Assembly (NCBI GenBank): GCA_017403345.1
Contig: JAFQOH010000026.1
Location: 1-64,000, forward strand
Length of the DNA: 64,000 nucleotides
Direction of reading: 5' to 3'
Origin: RGIG3701 sp017403345
Lineage (GTDB): Bacteria; Planctomycetota; Planctomycetia; Pirellulales; Thermoguttaceae
Made by a program: the position numbers and the translations under genes. The notes beneath the pieces are model-generated. The model was not told the origin of the DNA. It ran no database searches and was given only the letters and a program-made list of their open reading frames with translations. Every line of letters starts with the position of its first letter. Position 1 is the first letter of the stretch. Below, one piece after another: positions 17,348 through 26,517 of this stretch.

Positions 17348-18655
17348 CTAATTCGTTCCCCATCCGTTTGCCCAAAGGGAGACGAGCGCCAGAACGAAAC
17401 CGACGGCGGTCTCGTAGGGGATGAGTTTCAGGCGTTCTCCGATCGGCATTTGCGCGGCTCCGGCAGTTGCGTGAAAAAAGGAACCGTGGGGGAGGTGATC
17501 CAGGACCGTTGCGCCGGCGTTGATCATCGCAGCCCCGGCAACCGCGGAGATGCCGGCAGCCATGATGATTTCCGAGAACGACATGGAGGCGATCGTTGCA
17601 CCGGCGGTCGTGCTGGCAGACGCAGCCGACATTAGGGCGCCGGAAAGAGGAGCGAGCGTCACTTCAGGCAGATCCGTCCACGTGAGAAAATCGAGGACCA
17701 TGTCTTTCAGTGTCGAATTTTTGATGATTCCTGCCAGCGTTCCCGTTCCGACGAGCAGGATCGCGACGCCCGACATTTTCGAGATGCCGTACTGGAGCGA
17801 TTCACGGAAACGGTGCAGCTGTCCCGTTGTCAGGATGCAGACGACACCGCCGGCAGGAAGTGCAATGAGCGGATCTACCGAGATGCCGGCAAGAGGCCGA
17901 AGCGCGAGAAGCCCCAGCGCAGTCAGCGGTCCAAGCAGTGCGCTCACGATGTTGGGGAGGGCTGCGTTTTGGGAAACTTTAGCGGTTTCTTTCAGCGATT
18001 TGGTCTCTAGCGATTCGGTCTCTAGCGATTCGGTCCCCAGCCCCTTCACATTCCGGCGATATTTGCGTTCCAGGATCCATGCAAGAAAGAACGAGGCGCC
18101 GATCCCGGCGAGAGCCGGCAGCCAGTTCGCGGCCATGACGGATGAAAGTTCTGCATGAAACTGTTCCGCCGCCGAGATCGTATTTGGATTTGGCGACACG
18201 ACATTTCCGGCCTTTCCGCCTCCGATCATCGCCAGAAGGACGGCACTTTGCGAGAGTTCCGCTCTTTTGGCAGCCGCAAGAGCGATCGGAGCGGCAGTGA
18301 TGACCGCCACATCAATGAAGACTCCAGCCATCGCCAGAAAGAAAAGCGCAAGAACGAGCGATAAAAGCACGTTCCTTTCCCCAAGTCCGCGAATGATGGA
18401 ATCCGCGATCTTCTCCGCAGAACCGGTCTTTACGAGTGCTCCGGCAAGGACTCCTGCTGCGAGGATGCGAACGATCGCAGGCGCCATATCCCGCACGCCC
18501 TCGAGCATCCAGTTCACCGTCTGCGTCAGCTCTGCTCCGCCGAGAATTCCCGCGAGAAGAGCCGAAAACATCAGGCTGTATGCAGGGTCAAATTTCCGCA
18601 GGATCAAAACGATCCCGACTGACAGACCGACTAAAGCACTGATTCCGCTGCACAT
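17348..18655 (-). CDS. GntP-family permease (gluconate/organic acid:H+ symporter type)
   Basis: A 435-residue polytopic inner-membrane transporter. Family motifs are IGGGKAGNVVSPNPNTISAAE, GTGTLAGIIKNS, ASASTTAGATIAS and ATVLDHLPHGSFFH, all typical of the GntP family that imports gluconate and related hydroxy acids. The substrate is not determinable; no sugar-acid kinase is next to it. A hydrophilic linker in the middle (about 205-225) is made of a small repeat (TESLE-TESLE-TKSLK) encoded by a 15-base unit near 18000-18045. The ATG at 18655 has AGAGG about 8 bases upstream. The gene appears monocistronic. Confidence 0.9.
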   Translation of the reverse strand: MCSGISALVGLSVGIVLILRKFDPAYSLMFSALLAGILGGAELTQTVNWMLEGVRDMAPAIVRILAAGVLAGALVKTGSAEKIADSIIRGLGERNVLLSLVLALFFLAMAGVFIDVAVITAAPIALAAAKRAELSQSAVLLAMIGGGKAGNVVSPNPNTISAAEQFHAELSSVMAANWLPALAGIGASFFLAWILERKYRRNVKGLGTESLETESLETKSLKETAKVSQNAALPNIVSALLGPLTALGLLALRPLAGISVDPLIALPAGGVVCILTTGQLHRFRESLQYGISKMSGVAILLVGTGTLAGIIKNSTLKDMVLDFLTWTDLPEVTLAPLSGALMSAASASTTAGATIASMSFSEIIMAAGISAVAGAAMINAGATVLDHLPHGSFFHATAGAAQMPIGERLKLIPYETAVGFVLALVSLWANGWGTN

Positions 18656-18922
18656 GAAAAACCTCTAAAATTCTAAAAGGGGAACATCCGGCTCTCTGGT
18701 ACTCCTACATCATTTTATCTTGCCGCCGAGAAAAAGTCAAATCCCCGAGTCCGAAAAAAAGCGGAACAGCCGCCGTTTTTTACGCTTTGTGTCTCTTCTG
18801 CGTTCTCAGCGGTAAGAGCGGAGCCAGGATCGGTACACACTTTCCGGAAGAGCCTTTTTTCTTCTTTTTCTTCTTCTTTTACCTTCTTGCATCTAGAAGG
18901 TCGGGGAGTGAAAAAATTTAGT

Positions 18923-19786
18923 TCATTCGGCAGCTCCCTCCGAGAGAGATGGACTAAATTTGAAATACGTATGGATCGCGTAACCTTTTTTTTCAGGCAG
19001 TTGAGAACCTTTGCCGCAGAATAGATCGCAGCACCAGGAGATCAATGCCATGCCGCGGTAAGCAATGCCCGGACAAATACGGATCAGTAATTTGATTCCG
19101 TGCCGTACAGCACCGATCCGCCATAATTTCTGAAAACGCAGGTACTGATAAGACGGTCCGACCTCGCAGCCGGTATACTGGGCGTCTGCAAAAATTTCCA
19201 ATATCTCGTCTGACGTTCTGAAAATACTGAAGTAATGATCCGTCTCCGAAACGAACGATCCTGTATTTTTCACGATCGTACTGCGTTCGATGATAACAGC
19301 ATCCGGAGCCAGGAAAGGACGTATTCTTTCTAAGATCTGGAGAATTTCTTCGCGGGACAGATACTGACAAACGCTGGAAAAATAGACCACATCAAAAACA
19401 TCGCCCGGTTCCGGCATATGATCCAGCACCGACGCATTGATAAATTCGACATTCTGGATCCCTGCGTTTTTACAGTCCTGAATGCCGGTCTCCAATTGAA
19501 CTTTGCTGAAGTCCACAGCCGTTATTTTGGAAGCGATAGAAGCTAAAGAGATCGCAAAACGGCCTGCCCCGCACCCTAACTCAAGAATTCGCAAAGGACG
19601 TTTCCTCGGAAGTAATTTTTTCACTTTTCTTAATTCCCAATAGTGACGATACGGGATCTCCAGAACATCTCCCGTTCCGATCGGACGCACCCCTAAATAC
19701 CGGGCTTTGTCTTCCGGCGAATCACTTCCATAATCGCGATCTTGAAGAAAATCTTCATAGTACTGAAATGTTTTTAAATGAGTCAT
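18923..19786 (-). CDS. Class I SAM-dependent methyltransferase
   Basis: A 287-residue protein with a Rossmann methyltransferase core: motif I ILELGCGAGRFAISL (about residues 66-80), acidic motif II ITAVDFSKVQ, INASVLDHMPEPGDVFDVVYFSSVCQ for motifs III/IV. The C-terminal ~80 residues contain a hydrophobic patch, so it may touch the membrane. It stands at the left border of the glycan cluster on the opposite strand from the next gene. A lipid-, sugar- or small-molecule substrate is possible. SD-like AAAGGA lies upstream of the ATG. Confidence 0.8.
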   Translation of the reverse strand: MTHLKTFQYYEDFLQDRDYGSDSPEDKARYLGVRPIGTGDVLEIPYRHYWELRKVKKLLPRKRPLRILELGCGAGRFAISLASIASKITAVDFSKVQLETGIQDCKNAGIQNVEFINASVLDHMPEPGDVFDVVYFSSVCQYLSREEILQILERIRPFLAPDAVIIERSTIVKNTGSFVSETDHYFSIFRTSDEILEIFADAQYTGCEVGPSYQYLRFQKLWRIGAVRHGIKLLIRICPGIAYRGMALISWCCDLFCGKGSQLPEKKGYAIHTYFKFSPSLSEGAAE

Positions 19787-19992
19787 TCTTTTGATCCTTT
19801 ATTCTAAGGTTTATTTGGCAGCACTCGCCGGGGAGCGTTGGCTTCAAACAGGATAAAAAATATCGTTACTGCCATTTTATATTAAATTCAGGAAATCTGC
19901 AAGTGCTCTTTCTGGATAATTTTAACAATTTGACGGATGATGGTGTACTTCGGCGGGGAAACTCGTTTCAAAATAAAATATTCAGGGGGTAC

Positions 19993-20020
19993 TTGAATTT
20001 TCTATGGATTGGGATAGAAT
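19993..20020 (+). promoter_or_regulatory. Candidate promoter of the glycerophosphotransferase-like gene
   Basis: TTGAAT, 16 bases, TAGAAT. Transcription would start near 20027 and give a leader of about 100 bases. The other part of the 19787-20124 gap shows no gene. Confidence 0.55.
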
Positions 20021-20044
20021 GAAAATAGACCATTATCGACAGTC

Positions 20045-20076
20045 TGTGTGCTTTGGATTTTTAAGTACAGCACACA
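20045..20076 (+). other. Leader hairpin before the glycerophosphotransferase-like gene
   Basis: Perfect 8-bp arms TGTGTGCT and AGCACACA with a 16-base loop lie in the predicted 5' leader. No T run follows, so it is not an obvious terminator. Confidence 0.4.
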
Positions 20077-20124
20077 GCAGCTCAGACGGGAATCGACGCC
20101 CGGTTTAAAAATGGAAATTTCAGG

Positions 20125-21513
20125 ATGTTGAAAATGAAACCTTACTGCTTGATCCTATTTCGTTATCTTATTCTGGTCATCAAGATCCTGCTTGTTCTTC
20201 TGGATCCCCGATCGTGGTTTTCCTCGGTCAAACGCCGCGAACGTCTGCATGATGAAACCAACTGGACCTGGCTGAAAGTCACGCATATTTGGCTGCATCA
20301 GATCTCTTATCCCCGCATTCTCCGCCGGATCCGTAAAAAAGCGCGGAAACATGAAAAGATCCAGGTCGGTTTCGTCGTCATTGATTCGGCAAAGTGGACG
20401 TCTGATTCCATATTTCGTGAATTTCAAGACCATCCGGAATTCCAGCTGACGATTTTTGTTTTTCCGGATAATCAGGCACAGGGCGGTCAGGACGCGGGAA
20501 TGGCGCGTACGGCTGAATTTTTCCGTTCCCGCGGGTGGGACGTGAAAATGGGATTTGACTGCGCGGCTCAAAAGTTCGCGGACGTCTCCTTTTTCCGAGG
20601 CTGCGACATTCTGTTTTTTGACAGTCCGTGGCACATCCATCCGGTTTTGCGGACGGAAAATGCCGGACGGTATGCTTTGACCTGCTACATTCCTTACGGT
20701 TTTTGCGCTGCCGGAAACTGGGAAGAGGCGCACTATTTCAAACCGATCCATACATTTGCGTGGCGCGTTTTTGCGGAGACTCCCTGGCACAAAGAGCAGT
20801 TTAAGACGCAAAATCCCGTCACGCACGGGGAGAACGTCCTTTCTTTCGGGTATCCCAAGCTCGATATTCTGACGGAGTCGGCTCCGGAAGCGGCGCGTGT
20901 CTGGAAAGGCGGGGAAAACGGCAGAAAACGGATCATATGGGCACCCCATTACTCCATCGTGAAACCGGAAGTTGAGTCTTTCCATCACTCGAAACGGCAA
21001 TGGTCCACCTTTGGTCAGATCTATCGGGAAATGCTGGAACTGGCCCAAAAAGATCCTCAGACGGAATGGCTTTTCAAACCGCATCCGGTTCTGTTTGAAA
21101 CGATCATTAAAGTGGGGCTCATGTCGAAAAAGGAAGCGGAAGAGTACTACCGGCAGTGGGAAAGTCTCCCCAACACGCAGGCCTGTTACGATGGGAATTA
21201 TTGGGACTTTTTCAAGACTTCCGACGCGTTGATCACCGACAGTGTCAGTTTCCTTTTGGAATACCTGCCGACCAAAAAACCGATCTTTAGGATCTGTTCC
21301 GGGAATGGTGAGTTCAACGCGCTGGTCAATTCCATCATTTCGACCTACTATGAAGGTGAAACGGCAGAGGAGATCCAGCGTTTCATCAAATCTGTCGTTT
21401 GGGAGGAAAACGACTTCCGCGCGGAAGAACGGATCGGGAAACTCGAGCATTTCCTGAATGTGGGAACCGCCGGGGAAAAAATCGTTGAGTACCTTTTGGA
21501 CTGTATTTCCTGA
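20125..21513 (+). CDS. CDP-glycerol glycerophosphotransferase (TagB/TagF)-family protein
   Basis: A 462-residue protein with an N-terminal hydrophobic segment (about 8-25) and a GT-B-like core. Motifs that match the CDP-glycerol glycerophosphotransferase family are IIWAPHYS (about 270), WLFKPHP (~315) and DALITDSVSFLLEYL (~375), where the two His and the Ser/Asp bind the nucleotide and phosphate. In Gram-positives these enzymes polymerise teichoic acid; here a glycerol-phosphate or other alditol-phosphate transfer to a surface glycan is likely but inferred. The ATG at 20134 has better spacing to CAGG than the one at 20125. It is followed by a LicC-like nucleotidyltransferase, which could supply the activated donor. 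Confidence 0.8.
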   Translation: MLKMKPYCLILFRYLILVIKILLVLLDPRSWFSSVKRRERLHDETNWTWLKVTHIWLHQISYPRILRRIRKKARKHEKIQVGFVVIDSAKWTSDSIFREFQDHPEFQLTIFVFPDNQAQGGQDAGMARTAEFFRSRGWDVKMGFDCAAQKFADVSFFRGCDILFFDSPWHIHPVLRTENAGRYALTCYIPYGFCAAGNWEEAHYFKPIHTFAWRVFAETPWHKEQFKTQNPVTHGENVLSFGYPKLDILTESAPEAARVWKGGENGRKRIIWAPHYSIVKPEVESFHHSKRQWSTFGQIYREMLELAQKDPQTEWLFKPHPVLFETIIKVGLMSKKEAEEYYRQWESLPNTQACYDGNYWDFFKTSDALITDSVSFLLEYLPTKKPIFRICSGNGEFNALVNSIISTYYEGETAEEIQRFIKSVVWEENDFRAEERIGKLEHFLNVGTAGEKIVEYLLDCIS

Positions 21514-21587
21514 TGGTCCCGGCGGCCCTGACGGATGGTATTTTGAATGGATCCTGGAATAAACAGAAGAGATGGGAGTTTTGTCGT

Positions 21588-22244
21588 ATGCGCACCATTA
21601 AACACGCTGTCGTCAGTATGGCTGGATTCGGTTCCAGATTGGGAAAAAATGTCCCTAAAGGACTCGTTGAGATCGGTTCGCACCGATTGGTCTGGTACCT
21701 GCTTCAAGTTACCAGAAACATTCCGGATCTGCGGATCGTCGTCGGTTTCAAAGCGCAGGAAGTCATCGATTATGTCAAGACTATCCGTCCGGACGTAAAT
21801 TTCATACTCAATTCCGACTACGCTTCGACCTCATGCGCATACAGTATCGATCTTGGAAGCCGAGATCTGACGGAACCTTTTTTGATCATTGACGGGGACC
21901 TGCTTCTGGTACCTGATTCGTTTCAGGAGTTTGTTTCGGAGTGTGAAAAAACCAGCCGCACTCTCGTGGGAGTCACTCCTGCGAAAACCGAGCAGGCTGT
22001 TTTTGCCGAGACGAATGACGAAGATGGAACCATTCGCGGATTCACTCGTACGCCAGGATCCAAGTGGGAATGGAGCGGCGTCGCGTTCGTGGATTTTCCG
22101 ATCGATCCGCAGGAACGTTTCATCTGCGACACGCTGGCCAAAAAACTGCCTTTAAAGTATCATCCGATCCAATGTTTTGAGATCGACACGCCGGCGGATC
22201 ATGAGCTGGCGCAAAATTACCTTAGATCCATCGAGTCCTATTGA
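21588..22244 (+). CDS. NTP transferase, LicC-like (CTP:phosphocholine/alditol-phosphate cytidylyltransferase type)
   Basis: A 218-residue nucleotidyltransferase with the signature AGFGSRLGKNVPKGLVEI at residues ~12-29 (Gly-rich loop plus catalytic Lys) and metal-binding Asp in FLIIDGDLLL. Size and pattern fit LicC/MobA-like cytidylyltransferases, which make CDP-choline or similar donors. The start at 21588 is chosen because GGGAG lies 9 bases upstream and the motif then sits at the usual place; the open frame extends back to 21513 without support. It follows the glycerophosphotransferase-like gene by 74 bases, so an activated phospho-donor pathway is likely. Confidence 0.8.
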   Translation: MRTIKHAVVSMAGFGSRLGKNVPKGLVEIGSHRLVWYLLQVTRNIPDLRIVVGFKAQEVIDYVKTIRPDVNFILNSDYASTSCAYSIDLGSRDLTEPFLIIDGDLLLVPDSFQEFVSECEKTSRTLVGVTPAKTEQAVFAETNDEDGTIRGFTRTPGSKWEWSGVAFVDFPIDPQERFICDTLAKKLPLKYHPIQCFEIDTPADHELAQNYLRSIESY

Positions 22245-22332
22245 CTCGGCCGTAAAATCTGTTGAACTATTTTGTGCGGCTGGAAAAAACGGCCGCGGTG
22301 ATTTGAATATTCGGTAAAAGAGGATATTTTTA

Positions 22333-23337
22333 ATGAAATGCTCCATGAAAATTTCCATTGCGATGTGTACTTTCAACGGAGAGCGTTTCCTGCATGAGCA
22401 GCTGGAGAGTTTCGAGACGCAGACGCGGTTGCCTGATGAAGTCATTATCGGAGACGACTGTTCGACGGACGGGACGCTGGAAATACTTCAAAACTGGGCG
22501 CGGTCGGTCCCGTTTCGCGTAGAGATCCTTCAGAATCCGCAGAATCTCGGCTACGAAAAGAATTTTGAGAACGTGATGATGCGCTGTTCCGGAGAGATCA
22601 TTTTTCCTGCCGATCAGGATGACGTCTGGCTTCCGGAAAAACTGGAGCAGATGGCGCGTGTTTTCGAAGAAGAGCCGGACGTCGGAGTCGTCTATTGCGG
22701 TCGGACTCTCATTGACCAGGACGGAAAGCCGCTTTCGGAACGCGTGACGGAACTTTTCAAGATCTACCATCCGGTCGATTCCAGCTATTTTCTCGCAGAT
22801 CAGGCGGAAGAGCATCCGGATTGCGCGGGCTGCATGTCGGCGGTTCGGAGATCGATCGTCGAGAAACTTTTTCCGTTTCCCGCTCCATGGGCGCATGACA
22901 CGTGGGTTTTCACGATGGCGCAGTTTCATACCCGAATGAAGACGCTTAAGGTCCCGCTCATGCGTTTTCGAAGGCACACGACGAATGCCTCTGCGCTTGG
23001 CCGGGAACCTGACTGGGCCAATGGACGAAACGTTTACTATCTCACGAGCGTCGGGCAATTTCGATTTCACGCGCCGCTGGCCGAGGATCTGCGAAAGCAT
23101 TTTGCCGTCATGCCGGACTGCGAGTACAAAACGCGCTATTTACGCTATCTGGACCGGCAGAAACGCCATTTTGGAAGAAGAGTCCGCGTGCAGGACCATT
23201 TCTTGACCAGCTTCTGGCTCGCATTTTGGGAACTCTTCCGCGGCGGGTATTTTCAGCACCAGCAGCCGATCCGTTCCTTTCTGTTTGATTTGAAAGAGGG
23301 ACTGGCCGGGCTCTTTCGGAGGGCCGGCCGTTCCTGA
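22333..23337 (+). CDS. Glycosyltransferase family 2
   Basis: A 334-residue GT-A enzyme. ISIAMCTFNGERFL at the N-terminus, GDDCSTDGT (~36-44) and the DxD-like FPADQDDVWLPEKL (~90-103) are GT2 hallmarks; HDTW later matches the catalytic-base region of rhamnosyltransferase-like members. It should add a sugar from a nucleotide donor to the surface glycan on the cytoplasmic face. AGAGGA lies 8 bases before the ATG. It is the last plus-strand gene of this three-gene run and is convergent with the minus-strand operon. It is paralogous to the GT2 at 25462-26517. Confidence 0.9.
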   Translation: MKCSMKISIAMCTFNGERFLHEQLESFETQTRLPDEVIIGDDCSTDGTLEILQNWARSVPFRVEILQNPQNLGYEKNFENVMMRCSGEIIFPADQDDVWLPEKLEQMARVFEEEPDVGVVYCGRTLIDQDGKPLSERVTELFKIYHPVDSSYFLADQAEEHPDCAGCMSAVRRSIVEKLFPFPAPWAHDTWVFTMAQFHTRMKTLKVPLMRFRRHTTNASALGREPDWANGRNVYYLTSVGQFRFHAPLAEDLRKHFAVMPDCEYKTRYLRYLDRQKRHFGRRVRVQDHFLTSFWLAFWELFRGGYFQHQQPIRSFLFDLKEGLAGLFRRAGRS

Positions 23338-23366
23338 TGCCGCGAAGTTGAGCGGGAAAGCGCGGT

Positions 23367-24464
23367 TCAGGTCTCTTTTTTCTTTCGGAGTTTCCCGGCG
23401 TGGGTGAAAACGCAGAAATCAGGATTCTCCACGCGGGCATTATGGATCGAACTCTCTTTCACCGAAATTCCGTGCTTCCAGAGCGCGAACGAAAGGCTCA
23501 GCTGGTCGCGCTGCGTGAAATTCTCGATCCAGTAGAGCCACTCATCCATCAGCGTTTTGATTTTTGGAGCATGGTGCCGCCGGTAGAGGACGTTCGTTTC
23601 GTGAAGTCCGTAATTTTCCGGAAAACCCGCGTTGCGGTACGCCTGGATCTGCTTCGTGCCGAGTTCCGGATCGATGAGTCCCCCGGAGAGCACGAACTGA
23701 AATTCTTCGTAAAGGCATTTTCTCGTTGCGTGGGCGGAAATGAGCAGGTCCGTTTTGCGGCGGGCGATTTCCTGAAAGACGTACGGCGTCAGGATATTCA
23801 CGTTTGCGTCAACGTAGAGACTCTCTTCGTATTCGGGAAAAAGCTCGTGCGGCTGGAGCTTGTGCCTGCGTGCGTTGCGGATCACGTCCATTTCCGTAAA
23901 CCGGAGCGGACGGATCTCCCAAATCCCGAGCGTTTTCTGCTGGATCAGCGTTTCATCATCCGTGAAACAGACGTAATCCCAGTCATGCGGCGTGAAATAA
24001 AAGGCGCGGATCTCGTTCAGGTCATCGTATCCGTTGGTGATGCACGAATACACGACCTTTTTGACGGGCTGCGTTCGGGCGGCTTTTGCGTCAAGGTACT
24101 TTTGAACGGTCTCCTCCGAGGCGCGGAATGCGTTTCCGAGAGGGTAGCGTTCGTACCGGAGAAAGTAGACCAGCGGATTGATCCGAAGATCCGGTTTGGC
24201 ATTCAGAATGGCGTTTCCGTTGAAATGTTGGGACGGTTCCCACCCCTGCCGCCACCCTTTCGTGAGATAGTGATCCAGCGGCGTATCGTCCCCGCGCCGG
24301 CACCAGCCTGACGCACGAACGTAAAATTCCTCATCCCACAGACCGGACTGAAGGATCAGCATTTTGTCCTCCAAATGACGGACCTTCGCCTCCATGTCGG
24401 CGTAGAGTTTTCCGAAGATCCGGCGGTAAAGTTTTTTAAGGACATTTTTGAGGAGTTTTTTCAT
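23367..24464 (-). CDS. DUF616 (TOD1/MUCI70-type) glycosyltransferase-like protein
   Basis: About 365 residues. An N-terminal basic, coiled segment is followed by a domain with VVYSCITNGYDDL, DWDYVCFTDD, NARRHKLQPHELFPEYEESLYVDANV and HNVL-like positions (GLHETNVLYRRHH), which match the DUF616 family of GT-A-like putative glycosyltransferases. The 'RxHKxxPHxxFPxYxxSLYxDxN' pattern is the family signature. The frame also has a GTG start at 24482 that overlaps the previous stop (GTGA), but the ATG at 24464 has a usable AGGA about 8 bases upstream. It is the last gene of the minus-strand glycan operon. Confidence 0.75.
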   Translation of the reverse strand: MKKLLKNVLKKLYRRIFGKLYADMEAKVRHLEDKMLILQSGLWDEEFYVRASGWCRRGDDTPLDHYLTKGWRQGWEPSQHFNGNAILNAKPDLRINPLVYFLRYERYPLGNAFRASEETVQKYLDAKAARTQPVKKVVYSCITNGYDDLNEIRAFYFTPHDWDYVCFTDDETLIQQKTLGIWEIRPLRFTEMDVIRNARRHKLQPHELFPEYEESLYVDANVNILTPYVFQEIARRKTDLLISAHATRKCLYEEFQFVLSGGLIDPELGTKQIQAYRNAGFPENYGLHETNVLYRRHHAPKIKTLMDEWLYWIENFTQRDQLSLSFALWKHGISVKESSIHNARVENPDFCVFTHAGKLRKKKET

Positions 24465-24478
24465 TCCATCCATCCTGT

Positions 24479-25453
24479 TCACTTCGTTTTTTCAGCCATT
24501 GGTTCCGGAAGTTCCAGCATTTCACCCAGTTTTTCATCCCACTCTTCCGGCTCGAATCGCGCCAGCCCCGCGTCGGAATAGAAAGTGAGTTCGCTGAAAA
24601 GGACACCGTCGGGACTCTCAAAAAAATCGGTCCGCACAAAAGGAAACGGCTCGCTCAATTTTCGGGCGAGTTCCAGCATCTGTTCCCAGAAAACTGGGCA
24701 CGGGATCTTCGCTGGATTATTTGGGAAATTTTGCCGGAACGGGAGCAGATTCCACTGGGAATCGTAGTAATTGATCGTTTCCTGCTGCGTTTTGTCGTCC
24801 ATCACGAGCTGCACGACGCGCGGTTCGCCGTTGAAGCAGAAGATCTTGAACGTTTTGGGATCTTGCTCCAGAAACGTCAGATATTCCTCGCAGATGATCC
24901 GCGGAGGAATGTCGCGGTATCCCCATTCCAGCGCGAAATAGTACTGGTTGGCGAAAGGCCGAAGCCAGCGTCGGAGCGTTTTTCGGTATCCGCGTTCCGA
25001 AACCGTTTTTTTGTCCCGGCAGATCAGATTCTGGCCGGAACCCCAATTCACTTTCAGGACGAACTGTTCCGGAAGTTTCGCAAAATCGATTTCTTCCGGG
25101 CGTTTCCACACACCGAGGAGTTTCGGAAGGTACTGCTCGCCGATCTTCTCCCTGACGTACTCTCGAACGCGATATTTGTCGGCGCAGAGCGTGATCAGCG
25201 GATCGGGGCGAAAGAGCTTCAGCCACTGGATCTTCCCGTTAAGTGTTTTGGGAGCCTCAAGGTCCAGCGGCTTGCCGAACGCGATCTCGTACTGCCGCTG
25301 GATCAGCTTCACGCGGGCACGATGTGTGCGGCTCAGCCAACGGTACTGGATGGAACGAAAAAATGGCGGATGCGTGTGCTGATCGATCCAGATCGGGAGT
25401 GTGTACCGGACCGCCAGATAGAGTGAATGAAGCAGTTTTACGGGATTTTTCAT
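24479..25453 (-). CDS. TupA-like ATP-grasp protein, polysaccharide biosynthesis
   Basis: About 324 residues. The region KTLNGKIQWLKLF, LCADKYRVREYV, EQFVLKVNWGSGQN and ICEEYL followed by KIFCFNGEPRVV matches the TupA-like ATP-grasp family, found in teichuronopeptide and capsule clusters, where it would ligate an amino acid or similar group to a glycan. The late RTDFFESPDGVLFSELTFY carries the metal-binding Asp/Glu of the ATP-grasp fold. The start at 25453 has GAGGA six bases upstream and overlaps the stop region of the preceding gene; the frame is open to 25504. Confidence 0.8.
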   Translation of the reverse strand: MKNPVKLLHSLYLAVRYTLPIWIDQHTHPPFFRSIQYRWLSRTHRARVKLIQRQYEIAFGKPLDLEAPKTLNGKIQWLKLFRPDPLITLCADKYRVREYVREKIGEQYLPKLLGVWKRPEEIDFAKLPEQFVLKVNWGSGQNLICRDKKTVSERGYRKTLRRWLRPFANQYYFALEWGYRDIPPRIICEEYLTFLEQDPKTFKIFCFNGEPRVVQLVMDDKTQQETINYYDSQWNLLPFRQNFPNNPAKIPCPVFWEQMLELARKLSEPFPFVRTDFFESPDGVLFSELTFYSDAGLARFEPEEWDEKLGEMLELPEPMAEKTK

Positions 25454-25461
25454 GGGGGTCC

Positions 25462-26517
25462 TCATTTCTGGTCTTTTTTGCCGCGTTCTCTCCAAAGAGT
25501 CCATTGCTCAGCGTATTTTCGGGGATCTGCCGCATTGCGCAGACCAAGTCCCAAATCATAAAAAAGGGAGTGCATCGGGAATGGACGCCGAAAGTAACCT
25601 CCGGTAAAAATTTCCCAAAGTGCCGGAACACTGAAGAGCAGCGCATTTCGCTGAATGCGGTTCCGATTCGTGAAGTGAACGGCATTCTGTTTCAGGCGTT
25701 TGCGTATCGGTTTTTGTTTTTCTGACGTGAGCCGGTCGATCCGTTCCTCGAACTGCGCGATCCTTGGGAGCCAGGCCCAGTACTGCTGCGGAATGTTCCA
25801 GTAATGGATCTTCCGTTTGTGCTCCCAGAGCCGTTTCCGTTCCTCGAAAAGTCCAAACGCAGACGTATTGCCCGAGTAAAGACGATACGAAAAAAGCGGT
25901 TCCTGCACGACTTTTCCCTTTCCGGCGAGTTGTGCGGTGACCTGAAGCCAGATGTCGTGAGTCCACAGTGAAGGGATCGGAAGAAAAAGTTTACGGATAC
26001 TTGCTCGAAAAGCCGCGGCGCATCCCTGCGGATAGCAGTCTTCGGGACGCGGATCAAGCGTGCAGAACGCCGCTGGTTCGTCAAAGTACCAGAGCTGTGT
26101 CAGCTCGCGCAGCCTTCCGGTCTGCCGTTCTCCCTGCGCATCCATGATGAACGCGTCTGAAACAGCAAGAACGACTTCCGTGTCTTTCTCGAAGACCTGC
26201 ACCATCTTTTCGATCTTTTCCGGCAGCCAGACGTCGTCTTGGTCGGAGAGGAAAATGATGTCTCCCGTACAGAGCGAAACTGCCTTCCCGAAATTCTGCG
26301 CGTAGCCGAGGTTTTGCTCATTTCGGAAGATCCGCACCGGAAACGGAACGGTTTTTGCCCATTCCTCAAGAATTTCCAGCGTGCTGTCCGTCGAGCCGTC
26401 ATCGCAGACGACGACCTCATCCGGCAGCTGACTCTGTGCCGCGTAACTGGCCAGCTGCTCCCGGAGGAACCGTTCTCCGTTGAATGTACACAGTGCGATG
26501 GAAACCGTCGATTTCAT
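25462..26517 (-). CDS. Glycosyltransferase family 2
   Basis: A 351-residue GT2 enzyme with VSIALCTFNGERFLREQL, CDDGSTDSTLEIL (~39-51) and FLSDQDDVWLPEKIE (~93-107), and WTHDIWLQ at the presumed catalytic-base site. It is paralogous to 22333-23337. The start at 26517 overlaps the upstream stop (ATGA), which supports coupling; 26592 would add 25 unsupported residues lying inside the preceding gene. A remnant of a second copy of its first ~22 codons lies at 28438-28503. Confidence 0.9.
   Translation of the reverse strand: MKSTVSIALCTFNGERFLREQLASYAAQSQLPDEVVVCDDGSTDSTLEILEEWAKTVPFPVRIFRNEQNLGYAQNFGKAVSLCTGDIIFLSDQDDVWLPEKIEKMVQVFEKDTEVVLAVSDAFIMDAQGERQTGRLRELTQLWYFDEPAAFCTLDPRPEDCYPQGCAAAFRASIRKLFLPIPSLWTHDIWLQVTAQLAGKGKVVQEPLFSYRLYSGNTSAFGLFEERKRLWEHKRKIHYWNIPQQYWAWLPRIAQFEERIDRLTSEKQKPIRKRLKQNAVHFTNRNRIQRNALLFSVPALWEIFTGGYFRRPFPMHSLFYDLGLGLRNAADPRKYAEQWTLWRERGKKDQK

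Noticed and set aside
20155..21450. 431-residue minus-strand open frame
   Set aside because: Antisense to the glycerophosphotransferase-like gene with recognised motifs.
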